From Fluviicola sp. XM-24bin1 (lineage in GTDB: Bacteria > Bacteroidota > Bacteroidia > Flavobacteriales_D > Crocinitomicaceae), in contig QCWI01000001.1 of NCBI GenBank assembly GCA_003149635.1, positions 185,938 through 249,937 of the forward strand: DNA of 64,000 nucleotides, given 5' to 3'. Both the position numbers and the translations under genes were made by a program. Within the stretch, counting starts at the first letter, position 1. Each line of letters begins with the position of its first letter. Positions 1 to 8,505 of the stretch are shown piece by piece. The notes beneath the pieces are model-generated. The model was not told where the DNA came from and made no database searches. It saw only the letters and a list, made by a program, of their open reading frames with translations.

Positions 1-1281
1 GTACAAGGATCAGGGATGGGTATGACACTTTGGTTGTTCTCCATGAGTATCTTCATCGCATCCTCATTGATTGGATCTTTGAACTACATCGTAACAGTAT
101 TGAACTTGCGTACAAAAGGAATGTCTATGACGCGTCTTCCATTGACGATTTGGGCGTTCTTCGTTACAGCAATCCTAGGGGTACTTTCATTCCCGGTACT
201 ACTTTCAGCAGCAGTACTATTGATGATGGATCGTATGGCAGGAACAAGTTTCTACCTATCAGACATCATCGTACAAGGAGAAATGTTGACGCAACACGGT
301 GGTTCACCACTCTTGTACCAGCACTTGTTCTGGTTCCTAGGTCACCCGGAGGTATATATCGTACTCTTACCTGCCCTTGGATTGTCATCAGAAATTATTT
401 CAACGAATTCACGAAAGCCGATCTTTGGTTACCGTGCGATGATTGGATCCATTCTCGCAATTGGATTCCTCTCATTCATCGTATGGGGTCACCACATGTT
501 CGTCACCGGTATGAACCCATTCCTGGGTAGTGTCTTCGTATTTACGACCTTATTGATTGCTATCCCATCAGCGGTGAAAGTGTTTAACTACATCACAACG
601 CTTTGGAGAGGATCGATTGTTTACACACCAGCAATGTTGTTCGCCATCGGATTGGTATCAACGTTTATCACAGGTGGGGTAACAGGAATCATCCTCGCGG
701 ATTCAGCATTGGATATTGCCATTCATGATACCTACTTCGTAGTTGCTCACTTCCATATTGTGATGGGTATGTCAGCCGTCCTCGGTATGTTTGCCGGAGT
801 CTACCACTGGTTCCCTAAGATGTATGGAAAAATGATGAATACACGCCTTGGATACGCTCACTTCTGGATCACATTGATCGGAGCATACGGAGTATTCTTC
901 CCAATGCACTTTGTTGGATTGGCAGGAGCGCCTCGTCGTTACTACGATTACTCAGTGTACGAGTCATTCGACGGAAGCACATTCGAAATGATGATGGACT
1001 TGAACGTAATCATTACCATTTTCGCAATCATCGCGGCATTGGGTCAGATCTTGTTCTTGTTCAACTTCTTCTATAGTATTTTCCGAGGGCCAAAAGCACC
1101 TCAGAACCCATGGCGTTCGAATACGCTTGAGTGGACAACGCCAGTAGAGCACATCCACGGTAACTGGCCAGGAGAATTGCCTACGGTACACAGATGGCCG
1201 TACGATTATTCGAAACCGGGTCAAGAAGAAGATTTCGTTCCTCAAACGGTGCCATTGGCAGAAGGCGAGGAAGAGCATTAA
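1..1281 (+). CDS. ctaD: Cytochrome c oxidase subunit I, C-terminal part (5' end outside window)
   Basis: Catalytic subunit of a heme-copper terminal oxidase, which reduces O2 to water in the inner membrane and pumps protons. The reading frame is open from the first base, so only the last 426 residues are here. Visible are the GHPEVY motif (CuB histidine, the glutamate of the proton path and the cross-linked tyrosine), the HH pair in WGHHMF (CuB ligands) and VAHFHIVMG (heme a3 and heme a histidines). About nine membrane helices follow one another before a soluble, acidic C-terminus. The remaining oxidase subunits and assembly factors are not adjacent; subunit III, subunit IV, heme O synthase and SCO genes lie at 56.6-62.1 kb. 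A strong terminator follows directly. Confidence 0.97.
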   Translation, partial: VQGSGMGMTLWLFSMSIFIASSLIGSLNYIVTVLNLRTKGMSMTRLPLTIWAFFVTAILGVLSFPVLLSAAVLLMMDRMAGTSFYLSDIIVQGEMLTQHGGSPLLYQHLFWFLGHPEVYIVLLPALGLSSEIISTNSRKPIFGYRAMIGSILAIGFLSFIVWGHHMFVTGMNPFLGSVFVFTTLLIAIPSAVKVFNYITTLWRGSIVYTPAMLFAIGLVSTFITGGVTGIILADSALDIAIHDTYFVVAHFHIVMGMSAVLGMFAGVYHWFPKMYGKMMNTRLGYAHFWITLIGAYGVFFPMHFVGLAGAPRRYYDYSVYESFDGSTFEMMMDLNVIITIFAIIAALGQILFLFNFFYSIFRGPKAPQNPWRSNTLEWTTPVEHIHGNWPGELPTVHRWPYDYSKPGQEEDFVPQTVPLAEGEEEH

Positions 1282-1301
1282 TAAAGCATTTATCGCAACC
1301 A

Positions 1302-1333
1302 ACCCTGACTTCGCAAGAACGTCAGGGTTTTTT
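1302..1333 (+). terminator. Intrinsic terminator after ctaD
   Basis: Perfect 7-bp stem CCCTGAC / GTCAGGG with an 11-base loop, followed by six T. The same stem recurs behind rplY and accC. Confidence 0.9.
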
Positions 1334-1334
1334 G

Positions 1335-1342
1335 TACATTTG
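1335..1342 (+). promoter_or_regulatory. Candidate -7 box of ruvB
   Basis: TACATTTG matches the Bacteroidota -7 consensus TAnnTTTG exactly. It abuts the ctaD terminator and lies 16 bases before the ruvB TTG start. No clear TTG -33 element is seen. Confidence 0.45.
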
Positions 1343-1358
1343 AATAAAGCGGCGAGCA

Positions 1359-2384
1359 TTGGACGATTCATTTGATTACAGAGAGGAGGCAGAAGGCAGA
1401 TCAAACGATCAGGATTACGACAAAGTCTTACGCCCCAAACGACTCGAAGATTTTACCGGACAAAAGAAAGTCACAGAGAACTTGGAGGTCTTTGTGAAAG
1501 CTGCTACGCTTAGAAATGAACCTTTGGATCATGTTTTATTGCATGGCCCTCCAGGATTGGGTAAAACGACCCTTGCGAATATCATTGCTAATGAACTAGG
1601 CGTTAATTGTAAGGTCACTAGTGGCCCTGTATTGGATAAGCCAGGAGATCTTGCTGGATTGCTGACTAACCTGGAACGAGGTGATGTTCTTTTCATAGAT
1701 GAAATTCACCGATTGAGTCCTGTCATTGAAGAATACTTGTATTCAGCCATGGAGGATTACACCATTGATATCATGATTGACTCGGGCCCCAATGCCAGAA
1801 CAGTTCAAATTGAATTGAATCCTTTCACGTTGATTGGAGCTACCACGCGATCTGGATTATTGACATCGCCTTTACGTGCTCGTTTCGGGATTAATTCCCG
1901 TTTGGAATATTACGATGCGAAGACCTTAACCTTAATTGTGGAGCGTTCTGCGAGTCTATTGGACATTCCCATTAATGAGGATGCCGCATATCAAGTAGCG
2001 AGTCGAAGTAGAGGGACACCACGAATTGCCAATGCATTGCTTCGACGCGTACGAGATTTCGCTCAAATCCGTGGTGACGGTACGATTACCCTTGATATTA
2101 CAGATCATGCCTTAGAAGCGCTTAATGTAGATAAGAACGGTTTGGATGAGATGGACAATAAAATCCTTTCGGTGATCATCGATAAATTCGGAGGAGGCCC
2201 TGTAGGAATGTCAACGATTGCTACGGCAATTGGAGAAAACGCAGGCACCTTGGAAGAAGTGTACGAACCCTTCCTCATTCAAGAGGGATTCATCATGCGC
2301 ACACCTCGCGGTAGAAAAGTAACAGAGAAAGCGTATAAGCATCTCGGTAAAAATTTGGGATACTCACAAGGTGGATTGTTCTGA
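1359..2384 (+). CDS. ruvB: Holliday junction branch migration helicase RuvB
   Basis: Hexameric AAA+ motor that drives branch migration of Holliday junctions with RuvA during recombinational repair. The 341 residues are the usual family length. Seen are the Walker A motif GPPGLGKTT (about residues 66-74), Walker [10 protein letters not shown], the sensor-1 stretch GATTRSGLL and arginine-finger region LRARFG, then the C-terminal winged-helix domain ([13 protein letters not shown]). The start is TTG; no ATG in the right place precedes the conserved [11 protein letters not shown] motif. It overlaps the next gene by one base (TGATG), suggesting translational coupling. Position downstream of an oxidase subunit I gene and near queG is common in Flavobacteriales. 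Confidence 0.97.
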   Translation: MDDSFDYREEAEGRSNDQDYDKVLRPKRLEDFTGQKKVTENLEVFVKAATLRNEPLDHVLLHGPPGLGKTTLANIIANELGVNCKVTSGPVLDKPGDLAGLLTNLERGDVLFIDEIHRLSPVIEEYLYSAMEDYTIDIMIDSGPNARTVQIELNPFTLIGATTRSGLLTSPLRARFGINSRLEYYDAKTLTLIVERSASLLDIPINEDAAYQVASRSRGTPRIANALLRRVRDFAQIRGDGTITLDITDHALEALNVDKNGLDEMDNKILSVIIDKFGGGPVGMSTIATAIGENAGTLEEVYEPFLIQEGFIMRTPRGRKVTEKAYKHLGKNLGYSQGGLF

Positions 2385-2938
2385 TGGAACTGATTTCGAA
2401 CGACGAACTTACTTTAGATATTATTGAATCCGGGTGCGTGACCTGGGAAGATTTGGTGCGGAGTGTTCGCAACTTCAAATACGGCCGATCCGAAAATCGT
2501 GGAGATTTTACCTCTGTTTGGTACCGAAGAGTAGGAACGTGCAGCACGAAACACGGCTTTTTGTACCAAGTCGCCCGACAAAACAATTTCGAAGCGGTTC
2601 AATTGATCGTTGGCATCTATCTCATGACCGGATCGAATACTCCTAAAGTGAAACCTGTTCTCGAAAAGTATCAATTGGACGGAATTCCAGAAGCACATTG
2701 TTACCTAAAAGTCGGGGAGGAATATCTGGATGCGACCTCCAATTACAGTTCCTTTGAATCGATTGCTGAGGACGTAATGAATGAACGGGTAGTGGAATCG
2801 GAATTCTTAATTGCGGACAAGATTCAGCACCATAAGAAATTCATGAAGTCATGGCGTACGTTGGTCAGCGCCCCATATTCGGATGAGGAGCTTTGGAAGA
2901 TTCGAGAGGAATGTATTGCCGCTCTTTCGGCAGACTAG
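2384..2938 (+). CDS. Conserved hypothetical protein, possibly transglutaminase-like fold
   Basis: The 184-residue soluble protein has no signal peptide. A cysteine sits at the start of a helix-like stretch (GTCSTKHGFLYQVA), followed by a histidine (EAHCYLKV) and an aspartate (YLDATS). This Cys-His-Asp order and spacing resembles transglutaminase-like cysteine enzymes, in which the cysteine begins the helix and His/Asp lie on adjacent strands. That assignment is an inference; no specific family name is recognised. The start codon overlaps the ruvB stop, so the two are probably co-transcribed. Its 3' end directly abuts the stop codon of the convergent gene, with no intergenic base. Confidence 0.6.
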   Translation: MELISNDELTLDIIESGCVTWEDLVRSVRNFKYGRSENRGDFTSVWYRRVGTCSTKHGFLYQVARQNNFEAVQLIVGIYLMTGSNTPKVKPVLEKYQLDGIPEAHCYLKVGEEYLDATSNYSSFESIAEDVMNERVVESEFLIADKIQHHKKFMKSWRTLVSAPYSDEELWKIREECIAALSAD

Positions 2939-3556
2939 TTAGGCCTCATCGCTTTCGAAGCCCGCTTTGGTAACGACAATTGTCTTCAAACGCGCTGGTT
3001 TTTCAATGAAAATAAGTCGTGAATGTCGCGCTACTTTCTCAGCTTGATATTTCGCACGGTTGTAATCATCCAATTCCAATAATGAAATCGATTTGTTCAA
3101 ACCCGGACTCACCAAACGAACGTAGTAATACGCATCCGTATCGAACTTCTTACCTGTGACGCTGCCTACCAATCCTCGGCGGGTCTTTAACTTATGCTGA
3201 TAGACGCGAACGCTATCAAATGCACCTAAATCTAGCCAATCACCGCTGTGCAATCCCAAGAAAGAACGATACTTTCGAATTTTTCCATTTTTGAAATCGA
3301 CTTCGATTCCCTGAATGTCCATGATGAATGCTGAGATGGGAATAAGCAGGGGCAAAATGGCCAATCCAACGATGAAATTGCCATTAATCATAAGACTAAT
3401 GGAAGCCACAAGAATCATCATAACCACGATGACTAAGTACGTCCCTCCGGGTCTGTCAAATTGCATTCCTTGACTAAGTCGAAGGATTCCCGAGGAAGGC
3501 GTTTGCTTTTTGAACATCGCTTCCAACGTACGCTGAATGTTTTGATGGTGGCTCAT
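2939..3556 (-). CDS. Hypothetical protein with two membrane helices
   Basis: Unrecognised 205-residue protein. Residues 40-60 and 62-82 form two closely spaced hydrophobic helices, so it is probably an inner-membrane protein with a short N-terminal and a long C-terminal cytoplasmic part. The C-terminal part is beta-rich and looks PH-like (IDIQGIEVDFKNGKIRKYRSF, strand-turn repeats), as in small bacterial membrane-anchored PH-domain proteins; this is only a resemblance. It converges on the preceding gene with abutting stop codons. The ATG start lies 23 bases from the end of an A/T-rich intergenic segment; no promoter is obvious. Confidence 0.6.
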   Translation of the reverse strand: MSHHQNIQRTLEAMFKKQTPSSGILRLSQGMQFDRPGGTYLVIVVMMILVASISLMINGNFIVGLAILPLLIPISAFIMDIQGIEVDFKNGKIRKYRSFLGLHSGDWLDLGAFDSVRVYQHKLKTRRGLVGSVTGKKFDTDAYYYVRLVSPGLNKSISLLELDDYNRAKYQAEKVARHSRLIFIEKPARLKTIVVTKAGFESDEA

Positions 3557-3625
3557 GCTGTGAAAATAAGAGTTCTGGTTCAGTTATAAGGAGAATGATT
3601 CCAACTTGATAAGTAACAATTCGAA

Positions 3626-4609
3626 TTAGAGGGCAAAGATGTCGTACACTTTCGCAATGTTGAATCCAGCTTCCAATACTTGCTTCGCCTCTTTGCTTTT
3701 GGGGTTGATGATCGGATTCGTATGGTTAAAATGAATGAAGTGAATTTTACTTTTCTCCGAAGCATCTAGATGTTTGAAGAGCTCCATACTTTCAATCACA
3801 AAAGGATGTGGAATTTGAGAGATGTCTCTGTTATTTATTTCTTCTCCGCTGAAGAAGGTAGCATCCAGAAAAGCGTAATCGACTTTCGCTACTTCCTTGA
3901 TGATGTCTTCACCCCACTTGTCCCATTTATCAATGTCTGGAATGAACAACGCACTTTTGTTCGGCCCTTCGATTCGATAACCAACCGTTTCTGAGAGTTC
4001 ATCACGATGTGGAACCAAGATCGGCGTAACTTTCACATTGCTAAATCGAACAGATTCATTTTCGTTCAAAGTGTTTATTGCAATGTTATTTCGCTCACTT
4101 AACAAGCTCCATGGGCCGTTGTTTTGTAGAAATTCACTCATCCGAGGCATCGCATAAACAGGTACTTTTCCGGCATCCATGGCTTCCTTCCCTAAATACA
4201 TGAGTCCTGTGTAATGTCCAATGTGGGCATATGTCAGGAAGATTCCACTCGGAGTTTTTATCTCTTGATTGTTCCCCATATCTCGGAGTAAATCATTTTG
4301 GCGCGTATAATCTGGAGTAGCTTCGAAGATGTAGTATTGTCCATCAGTGTCCACAACGCCAAGAGAGACGACCATGCGATCCGGATCAGGATTTTCAAGA
4401 AGATCTTTGCAACAATCTTTCGTGCATCCAATTTGAGGAGAACCAGCATCTTGAATCGTTCCGAGTACCGTGAGCATTGGATAGCTGTATTCTGCTTCCT
4501 TCTTACCCGCTTCCTTTTGTAGTTCATTCTCATTTGAAATCGTGGCTTCATTGCACGACAAAAGAAGAATTCCCAAAAGAACAAAAAGTAAGAAGTTCAT
4601 TGATTTCAT
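3626..4609 (-). CDS. PqqB-like metallo-beta-lactamase-fold lipoprotein
   Basis: The 327-residue protein has a lipoprotein signal peptide (lipobox LLLSC, Cys19), so it is likely anchored in an envelope membrane. The mature part begins with GTIQDAGSPQIGC and a CTKDCC cysteine cluster, the hallmark of PqqB-like MBL-fold proteins. Further family signatures are YAHIGHYTGL at the usual metal-binding region, VPHRDELSETVGYRI, FIPDIDKW and FIHFNHTNP. Real PqqB acts in pyrroloquinoline quinone synthesis, but no other pqq gene is here and the lipid anchor differs, so a distinct periplasmic hydrolase role is more likely. The substrate is unknown. Confidence 0.8.
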   Translation of the reverse strand: MKSMNFLLFVLLGILLLSCNEATISNENELQKEAGKKEAEYSYPMLTVLGTIQDAGSPQIGCTKDCCKDLLENPDPDRMVVSLGVVDTDGQYYIFEATPDYTRQNDLLRDMGNNQEIKTPSGIFLTYAHIGHYTGLMYLGKEAMDAGKVPVYAMPRMSEFLQNNGPWSLLSERNNIAINTLNENESVRFSNVKVTPILVPHRDELSETVGYRIEGPNKSALFIPDIDKWDKWGEDIIKEVAKVDYAFLDATFFSGEEINNRDISQIPHPFVIESMELFKHLDASEKSKIHFIHFNHTNPIINPKSKEAKQVLEAGFNIAKVYDIFAL

Positions 4610-4734
4610 GCTGACTGAGTTGGCACCGATGTGTGCTAAAGATACGCATCAAATTGTTTAAGTCGATTGAGAAAAAGCTAAACTCTATTTTCAAGAATAA
4701 TGCGTAAGTTTCTGGACGTTTAAACGCAACAAAC

Positions 4735-5787
4735 ATGTACACTCAACGCAGGTTCCCTATGCGTGCCGTTATTATATGGACGCGCCGGGAATTGATCTTT
4801 TTCGTATGCCTTTCGGCGCTCGTGACCGTTCTATATGAAATCTTGGATATCAAATGGCTGCAATTGCCTTTCACTCCGGTTGGGGTGGTTGGTACCGCTG
4901 TCGCCTTTTTGATTGGTTTTCAAAACAATGCTGCCTACGACAGAATCTGGGAAGCACGGAAAATCTGGGGTGGAATCGTAAACGTTTCGCGCTCATTTGT
5001 GATTACTGTGAAGGACAGTTTCTACATCCACAATACCTCGGAAGCAAAGGACGAAAAAGAGAACATTCGGATCATTACGCGTCGTCACGTGGCTTGGTTG
5101 ACAGCCCTGCGCTATGCCATGCGAACGAAGAAACAATGGGAGGCGTCGTATCATCAAGAAGGGAAGAAGAAGGTTACTTTTCCGTACAATGTTCCTGAGT
5201 ACGAAACGCCGATTGAAGACGAATTGAGGCCGTATTTATCCGAGGAAGACTTTGAATACGTGATGCGCATGGATAACAAACCCAACGCTATTATCAATCT
5301 TCAATCGATGCACTTGCGCAAATTAGCCGATGAAGGAAAAATCTGGGATTTCTCGTTGCTACGAATGCAAGAAATGTTGCAAGAAATGACGGCGTTGCAA
5401 GGAAAATCGGAGCGAATTAAAAATTTCCCATATCCAAAGCAGTATGGAAGTATCGGATATCATTTCGTTCATATTTTTATGTGGTTATTGCCATTCGCAA
5501 TCATTCCAAGTTTTGCGAGCATGGGAGCGGCTTTAGGGAAATCTTATGAGATTGTCGGCGAATACTTCATTTGGGTGAACATTCCGTTTACAGCTCTTGT
5601 GATTTGGGTCTTCAACACGATGCTCCGCATTGGGTTGGCGGGTGAAAATCCATTCGAAGGATCTGTGAATGATGTTCCGATTTCTAACATCTCCAGAGGT
5701 ATTTCGCGAGATATTCTTCAATTGATTGATGAAGATCCGAAGGACATCCCAGAGCCGTTCGACAATATCAATAACGTTCAGATGTAA
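4735..5787 (+). CDS. Bestrophin family ion channel protein
   Basis: The 350-residue membrane protein is of the bestrophin/UPF0187 family, whose studied members form pentameric anion or cation channels. N-terminal helices at residues 18-60 are followed by the family signature FQNNAAYDRIWEARKIWGGIVN (about 63-84). A long soluble helical part comes next, then two helices near 245-300 and the ENPFEG motif (about 305) near the C-terminus. The ATG at 4735 is supported by the second copy at 49.6-50.7 kb, whose N-terminus (MYVQR) aligns with MYTQR. It is apparently monocistronic. The second copy carries four stop codons, so this one is probably the only functional bestrophin in the window. Confidence 0.88.
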   Translation: MYTQRRFPMRAVIIWTRRELIFFVCLSALVTVLYEILDIKWLQLPFTPVGVVGTAVAFLIGFQNNAAYDRIWEARKIWGGIVNVSRSFVITVKDSFYIHNTSEAKDEKENIRIITRRHVAWLTALRYAMRTKKQWEASYHQEGKKKVTFPYNVPEYETPIEDELRPYLSEEDFEYVMRMDNKPNAIINLQSMHLRKLADEGKIWDFSLLRMQEMLQEMTALQGKSERIKNFPYPKQYGSIGYHFVHIFMWLLPFAIIPSFASMGAALGKSYEIVGEYFIWVNIPFTALVIWVFNTMLRIGLAGENPFEGSVNDVPISNISRGISRDILQLIDEDPKDIPEPFDNINNVQM

Positions 5788-5853
5788 GACAGATCTTGTG
5801 GCTTAAATCTTCGTACAATTGCGTACTTTCATACTTCAAACCAATCGAAGGAG

Positions 5854-6789
5854 TTGAGCAAGGAAGTACATACGCAACTAATTAAAGGCAAGGCGCAAGA
5901 ATTGGGCTTCATGTACTGTGGTATTTCAAAGGCTGATTTTCTGGAAGATGAAGCCCGACGTTTGGACGATTGGCTGAAGAAGGATTATCACGGCAAGATG
6001 TCATACATGGCCAATAATTTCGACAAACGTTTGGATCCTAGGTTGCTTGTCGATGGAGCCAAATCCGTCGTTTCCTTACTCCTAAATTACTTTCCTGAAC
6101 AAACGCAGGAAGATTCCGATGCTCCGAAGATCTCTAAATACGCGTACGGGAAGGATTATCACTTTGTGATTAAGGATAAGCTGAAATCTCTGATGACCTA
6201 CATCAATGAAGAAATTGGTGAAGTAGGAGGGCGCGTATTTGTGGACTCGGCACCTGTAATGGACAAAGCTTGGGCAGCAAAAAGCGGATTGGGTTGGATC
6301 GGTAAAAACAGCAATTTGATTCATCCGAAACACGGTTCCTTTTTCTTTGTTGCGGAGTTGATCATCGATTTGGAGTTGGAGCCAGATGGCCCCATGAAGG
6401 ATTACTGCGGAACGTGTACCGCATGTATCGATGAGTGTCCAACGGATGCCATTGTGGAGCCCTACGTGGTAGATGGTTCGAAATGTATTTCTTACCTCAC
6501 AATTGAATTGAAAGATGCCATAATCCCGGGTCATTTCAAAGATCAAATGGACGGTTGGATGTTCGGCTGTGACGTGTGTCAGGATGTTTGTCCTTGGAAT
6601 CGCTTTTCGAAAGCTCACAACGAACTGTCGTTCAACCCGCATGAAAATCTCTTGAAGATGTCTAAATCTGATTGGGAGGATCTCAGCGAAGAAGTATTCC
6701 GCGAAATTTTCAAAAACAGCGCCGTGAAGCGAACCAAGTATGCCGGTTTGAAGCGCAACATTCAGTTTCTTAACAACCCAAGTAGTTGA
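5854..6789 (+). CDS. queG: Epoxyqueuosine reductase QueG
   Basis: Iron-sulfur, cobalamin-dependent enzyme that reduces epoxyqueuosine to queuosine in the tRNA wobble position. The 311 residues include the N-terminal [11 protein letters not shown] region, the conserved [12 protein letters not shown] stretch and two [4Fe-4S] motifs ([15 protein letters not shown] around residue 187 and [11 protein letters not shown] around 239). The start is TTG, matching the expected N-terminus a few residues before the first conserved block. The C-terminal HEAT-like extension of longer homologues is absent, which is common. queA, the preceding enzyme of the same pathway, is at 55.3 kb. Confidence 0.95.
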   Translation: MSKEVHTQLIKGKAQELGFMYCGISKADFLEDEARRLDDWLKKDYHGKMSYMANNFDKRLDPRLLVDGAKSVVSLLLNYFPEQTQEDSDAPKISKYAYGKDYHFVIKDKLKSLMTYINEEIGEVGGRVFVDSAPVMDKAWAAKSGLGWIGKNSNLIHPKHGSFFFVAELIIDLELEPDGPMKDYCGTCTACIDECPTDAIVEPYVVDGSKCISYLTIELKDAIIPGHFKDQMDGWMFGCDVCQDVCPWNRFSKAHNELSFNPHENLLKMSKSDWEDLSEEVFREIFKNSAVKRTKYAGLKRNIQFLNNPSS

Positions 6790-6866
6790 TCGTTAGATTC
6801 CTAATTCCTTTTGGGAAATTTGGTAGGGTTTTCGTAGTTTGACGACTGCTAACTATAAAAAGCACT

Positions 6867-8486
6867 ATGATGCCGGAAAACGAACCGTTACCGGGCGTCT
6901 CACTAAGTTTAACGCCATATACTGGCCCATGGACTAAAGCGGAGGCAGCTCACCTATTACGAAGAACTACATTTGGCGCTACCAATCAAGAAATTTTGGA
7001 CGCCGTTACCAATGGAATGAACGCTACCGTCACCTCGTTGATGCAAATTCCTTCCATTGGAGAACCATTAGCCTTTCATCCTGATGAAACTATTGTTGCG
7101 CAAGGACAATCTTGGGTGACAGCCGTATATCCATCCAATGTTCTGGATGCACAGACAGTTGAAACTGCACGGATTTCGTCACTTGCTGGATGGGCAATGC
7201 AACGCCTAAACAGTGAAACATTGACGATTGCTGAGAAAATTTGCCTCTTCTGGCACAATCACTTCTCTGCAACTCCAACGCAGGATTCTCGTGCAACTTA
7301 CGACTACCATGCATTGTTGCGTTCGCACGCGCTGGGCGATTTCAAACAAATGGTGAAGGACATAACCGTCAATCCATGTATGCTTTTGTTCCTAAACGGT
7401 GCCGAAAACAATGTTTTCAGTCCGAATGAGAACTATGCGCGGGAGCTTTTGGAATTGTTCACGATCGGAAAAGGGCCACAAATTGGTCCGGGAGATTACA
7501 CCAATTATACAGAGCATGATATCGCTGAAGCGGCGAAAATCCTAACAGGATATTACGTGACCGGACTTCGAAGCGATACGCAAACTTCGGTGGATGCAGT
7601 GTACGATTCGTTGTTGCACGATCAGTCGAATAAAACATTGTCGGCAGCATTCAACAATGCCAGCATTCCTGCAAATGGAGCGAATGAATACAACGATCTT
7701 ATCGATGTGATCTTCCTGCAGGATGAAGTGGCCAACTACATCTGTCGTAAGTTCTATCGCTATTTCGTGAATTACGATTTGACCGCTTCGGTTGAATCGA
7801 CAGTAATTGCTGAGATGGCGAATACATTTATTGCCAACAACTATCAAATTGAGCCGGTATTGACGGAGTTGTTCCTAAGTGAACATTTCTACGACATTTC
7901 GGTTCGCGGTGCCCTCATCAAAGGGCCGATGGATATGCTTTACTCCATGCTGAACCAATGTGAGGCGGAACCTAACTTCAACCTTGCCACCGATTATGAA
8001 ATGCTATTGAACGTTTATTGGTTGGGTGAAGCGCTTGGGCAAGCATATGCTTTCCCTCCAAGTGTTGCAGGATGGCCGGCGTATTATCAAACGCCTTCGT
8101 TCTCGAAACTTTGGGTGAATGCAACACACATTAAAACACGATTTGACATTGCGCTTTGGATGACCATTGCCACAGGAATTCCTGTGAACGGTGATTTCTT
8201 CAAAATAGATGCATTGCACGTGGTGGATAGTCTTTCGACTCCTGCGAGTGCTCCAGACGTGATTCAAGACTTGACAGATATGTTCTGTCCGAAAGGATTG
8301 ACCGCGACGCAGCAGTTAACGCTGAAGTTGATGCTAACAAATGGTCTGCCTGATTTCGAATGGACGTTAGAATACAACGATTATCAGGCAAATATCGGGA
8401 ATCCAACGTACGAGGATCCTGTGCGTACTCGTGTTGAGCTAGTGCTTTCACAAATGTTCCAGATGCCGGAATTCCATACAATGTAA
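6867..8486 (+). CDS. DUF1800 domain protein
   Basis: The 539-residue protein belongs to the DUF1800 family. Signatures are the N-terminal AAHLLRRTTFGATNQEI, the LFWHNHFS motif and NENYARELLELFTIG, followed by LTGYYVTG. The family has no firmly established function; it nearly always sits directly before a DUF1501 gene, as here (19 bases apart). No convincing signal peptide is visible at the N-terminus (MMPENEP...), although many homologues are exported. Two ATG codons lie in tandem at the start; either could be used. The C-terminal part is rich in Trp and Tyr and resembles a secreted protein. Confidence 0.85.
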   Translation: MMPENEPLPGVSLSLTPYTGPWTKAEAAHLLRRTTFGATNQEILDAVTNGMNATVTSLMQIPSIGEPLAFHPDETIVAQGQSWVTAVYPSNVLDAQTVETARISSLAGWAMQRLNSETLTIAEKICLFWHNHFSATPTQDSRATYDYHALLRSHALGDFKQMVKDITVNPCMLLFLNGAENNVFSPNENYARELLELFTIGKGPQIGPGDYTNYTEHDIAEAAKILTGYYVTGLRSDTQTSVDAVYDSLLHDQSNKTLSAAFNNASIPANGANEYNDLIDVIFLQDEVANYICRKFYRYFVNYDLTASVESTVIAEMANTFIANNYQIEPVLTELFLSEHFYDISVRGALIKGPMDMLYSMLNQCEAEPNFNLATDYEMLLNVYWLGEALGQAYAFPPSVAGWPAYYQTPSFSKLWVNATHIKTRFDIALWMTIATGIPVNGDFFKIDALHVVDSLSTPASAPDVIQDLTDMFCPKGLTATQQLTLKLMLTNGLPDFEWTLEYNDYQANIGNPTYEDPVRTRVELVLSQMFQMPEFHTM

Positions 8487-8505
8487 AACCCCACAAACGA
8501 ACGCA

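Noticed and set aside
3626..4609. True PQQ biosynthesis gene pqqB
   Set aside because: No other pqq gene nearby and the protein has a lipid anchor; kept as PqqB-like only.
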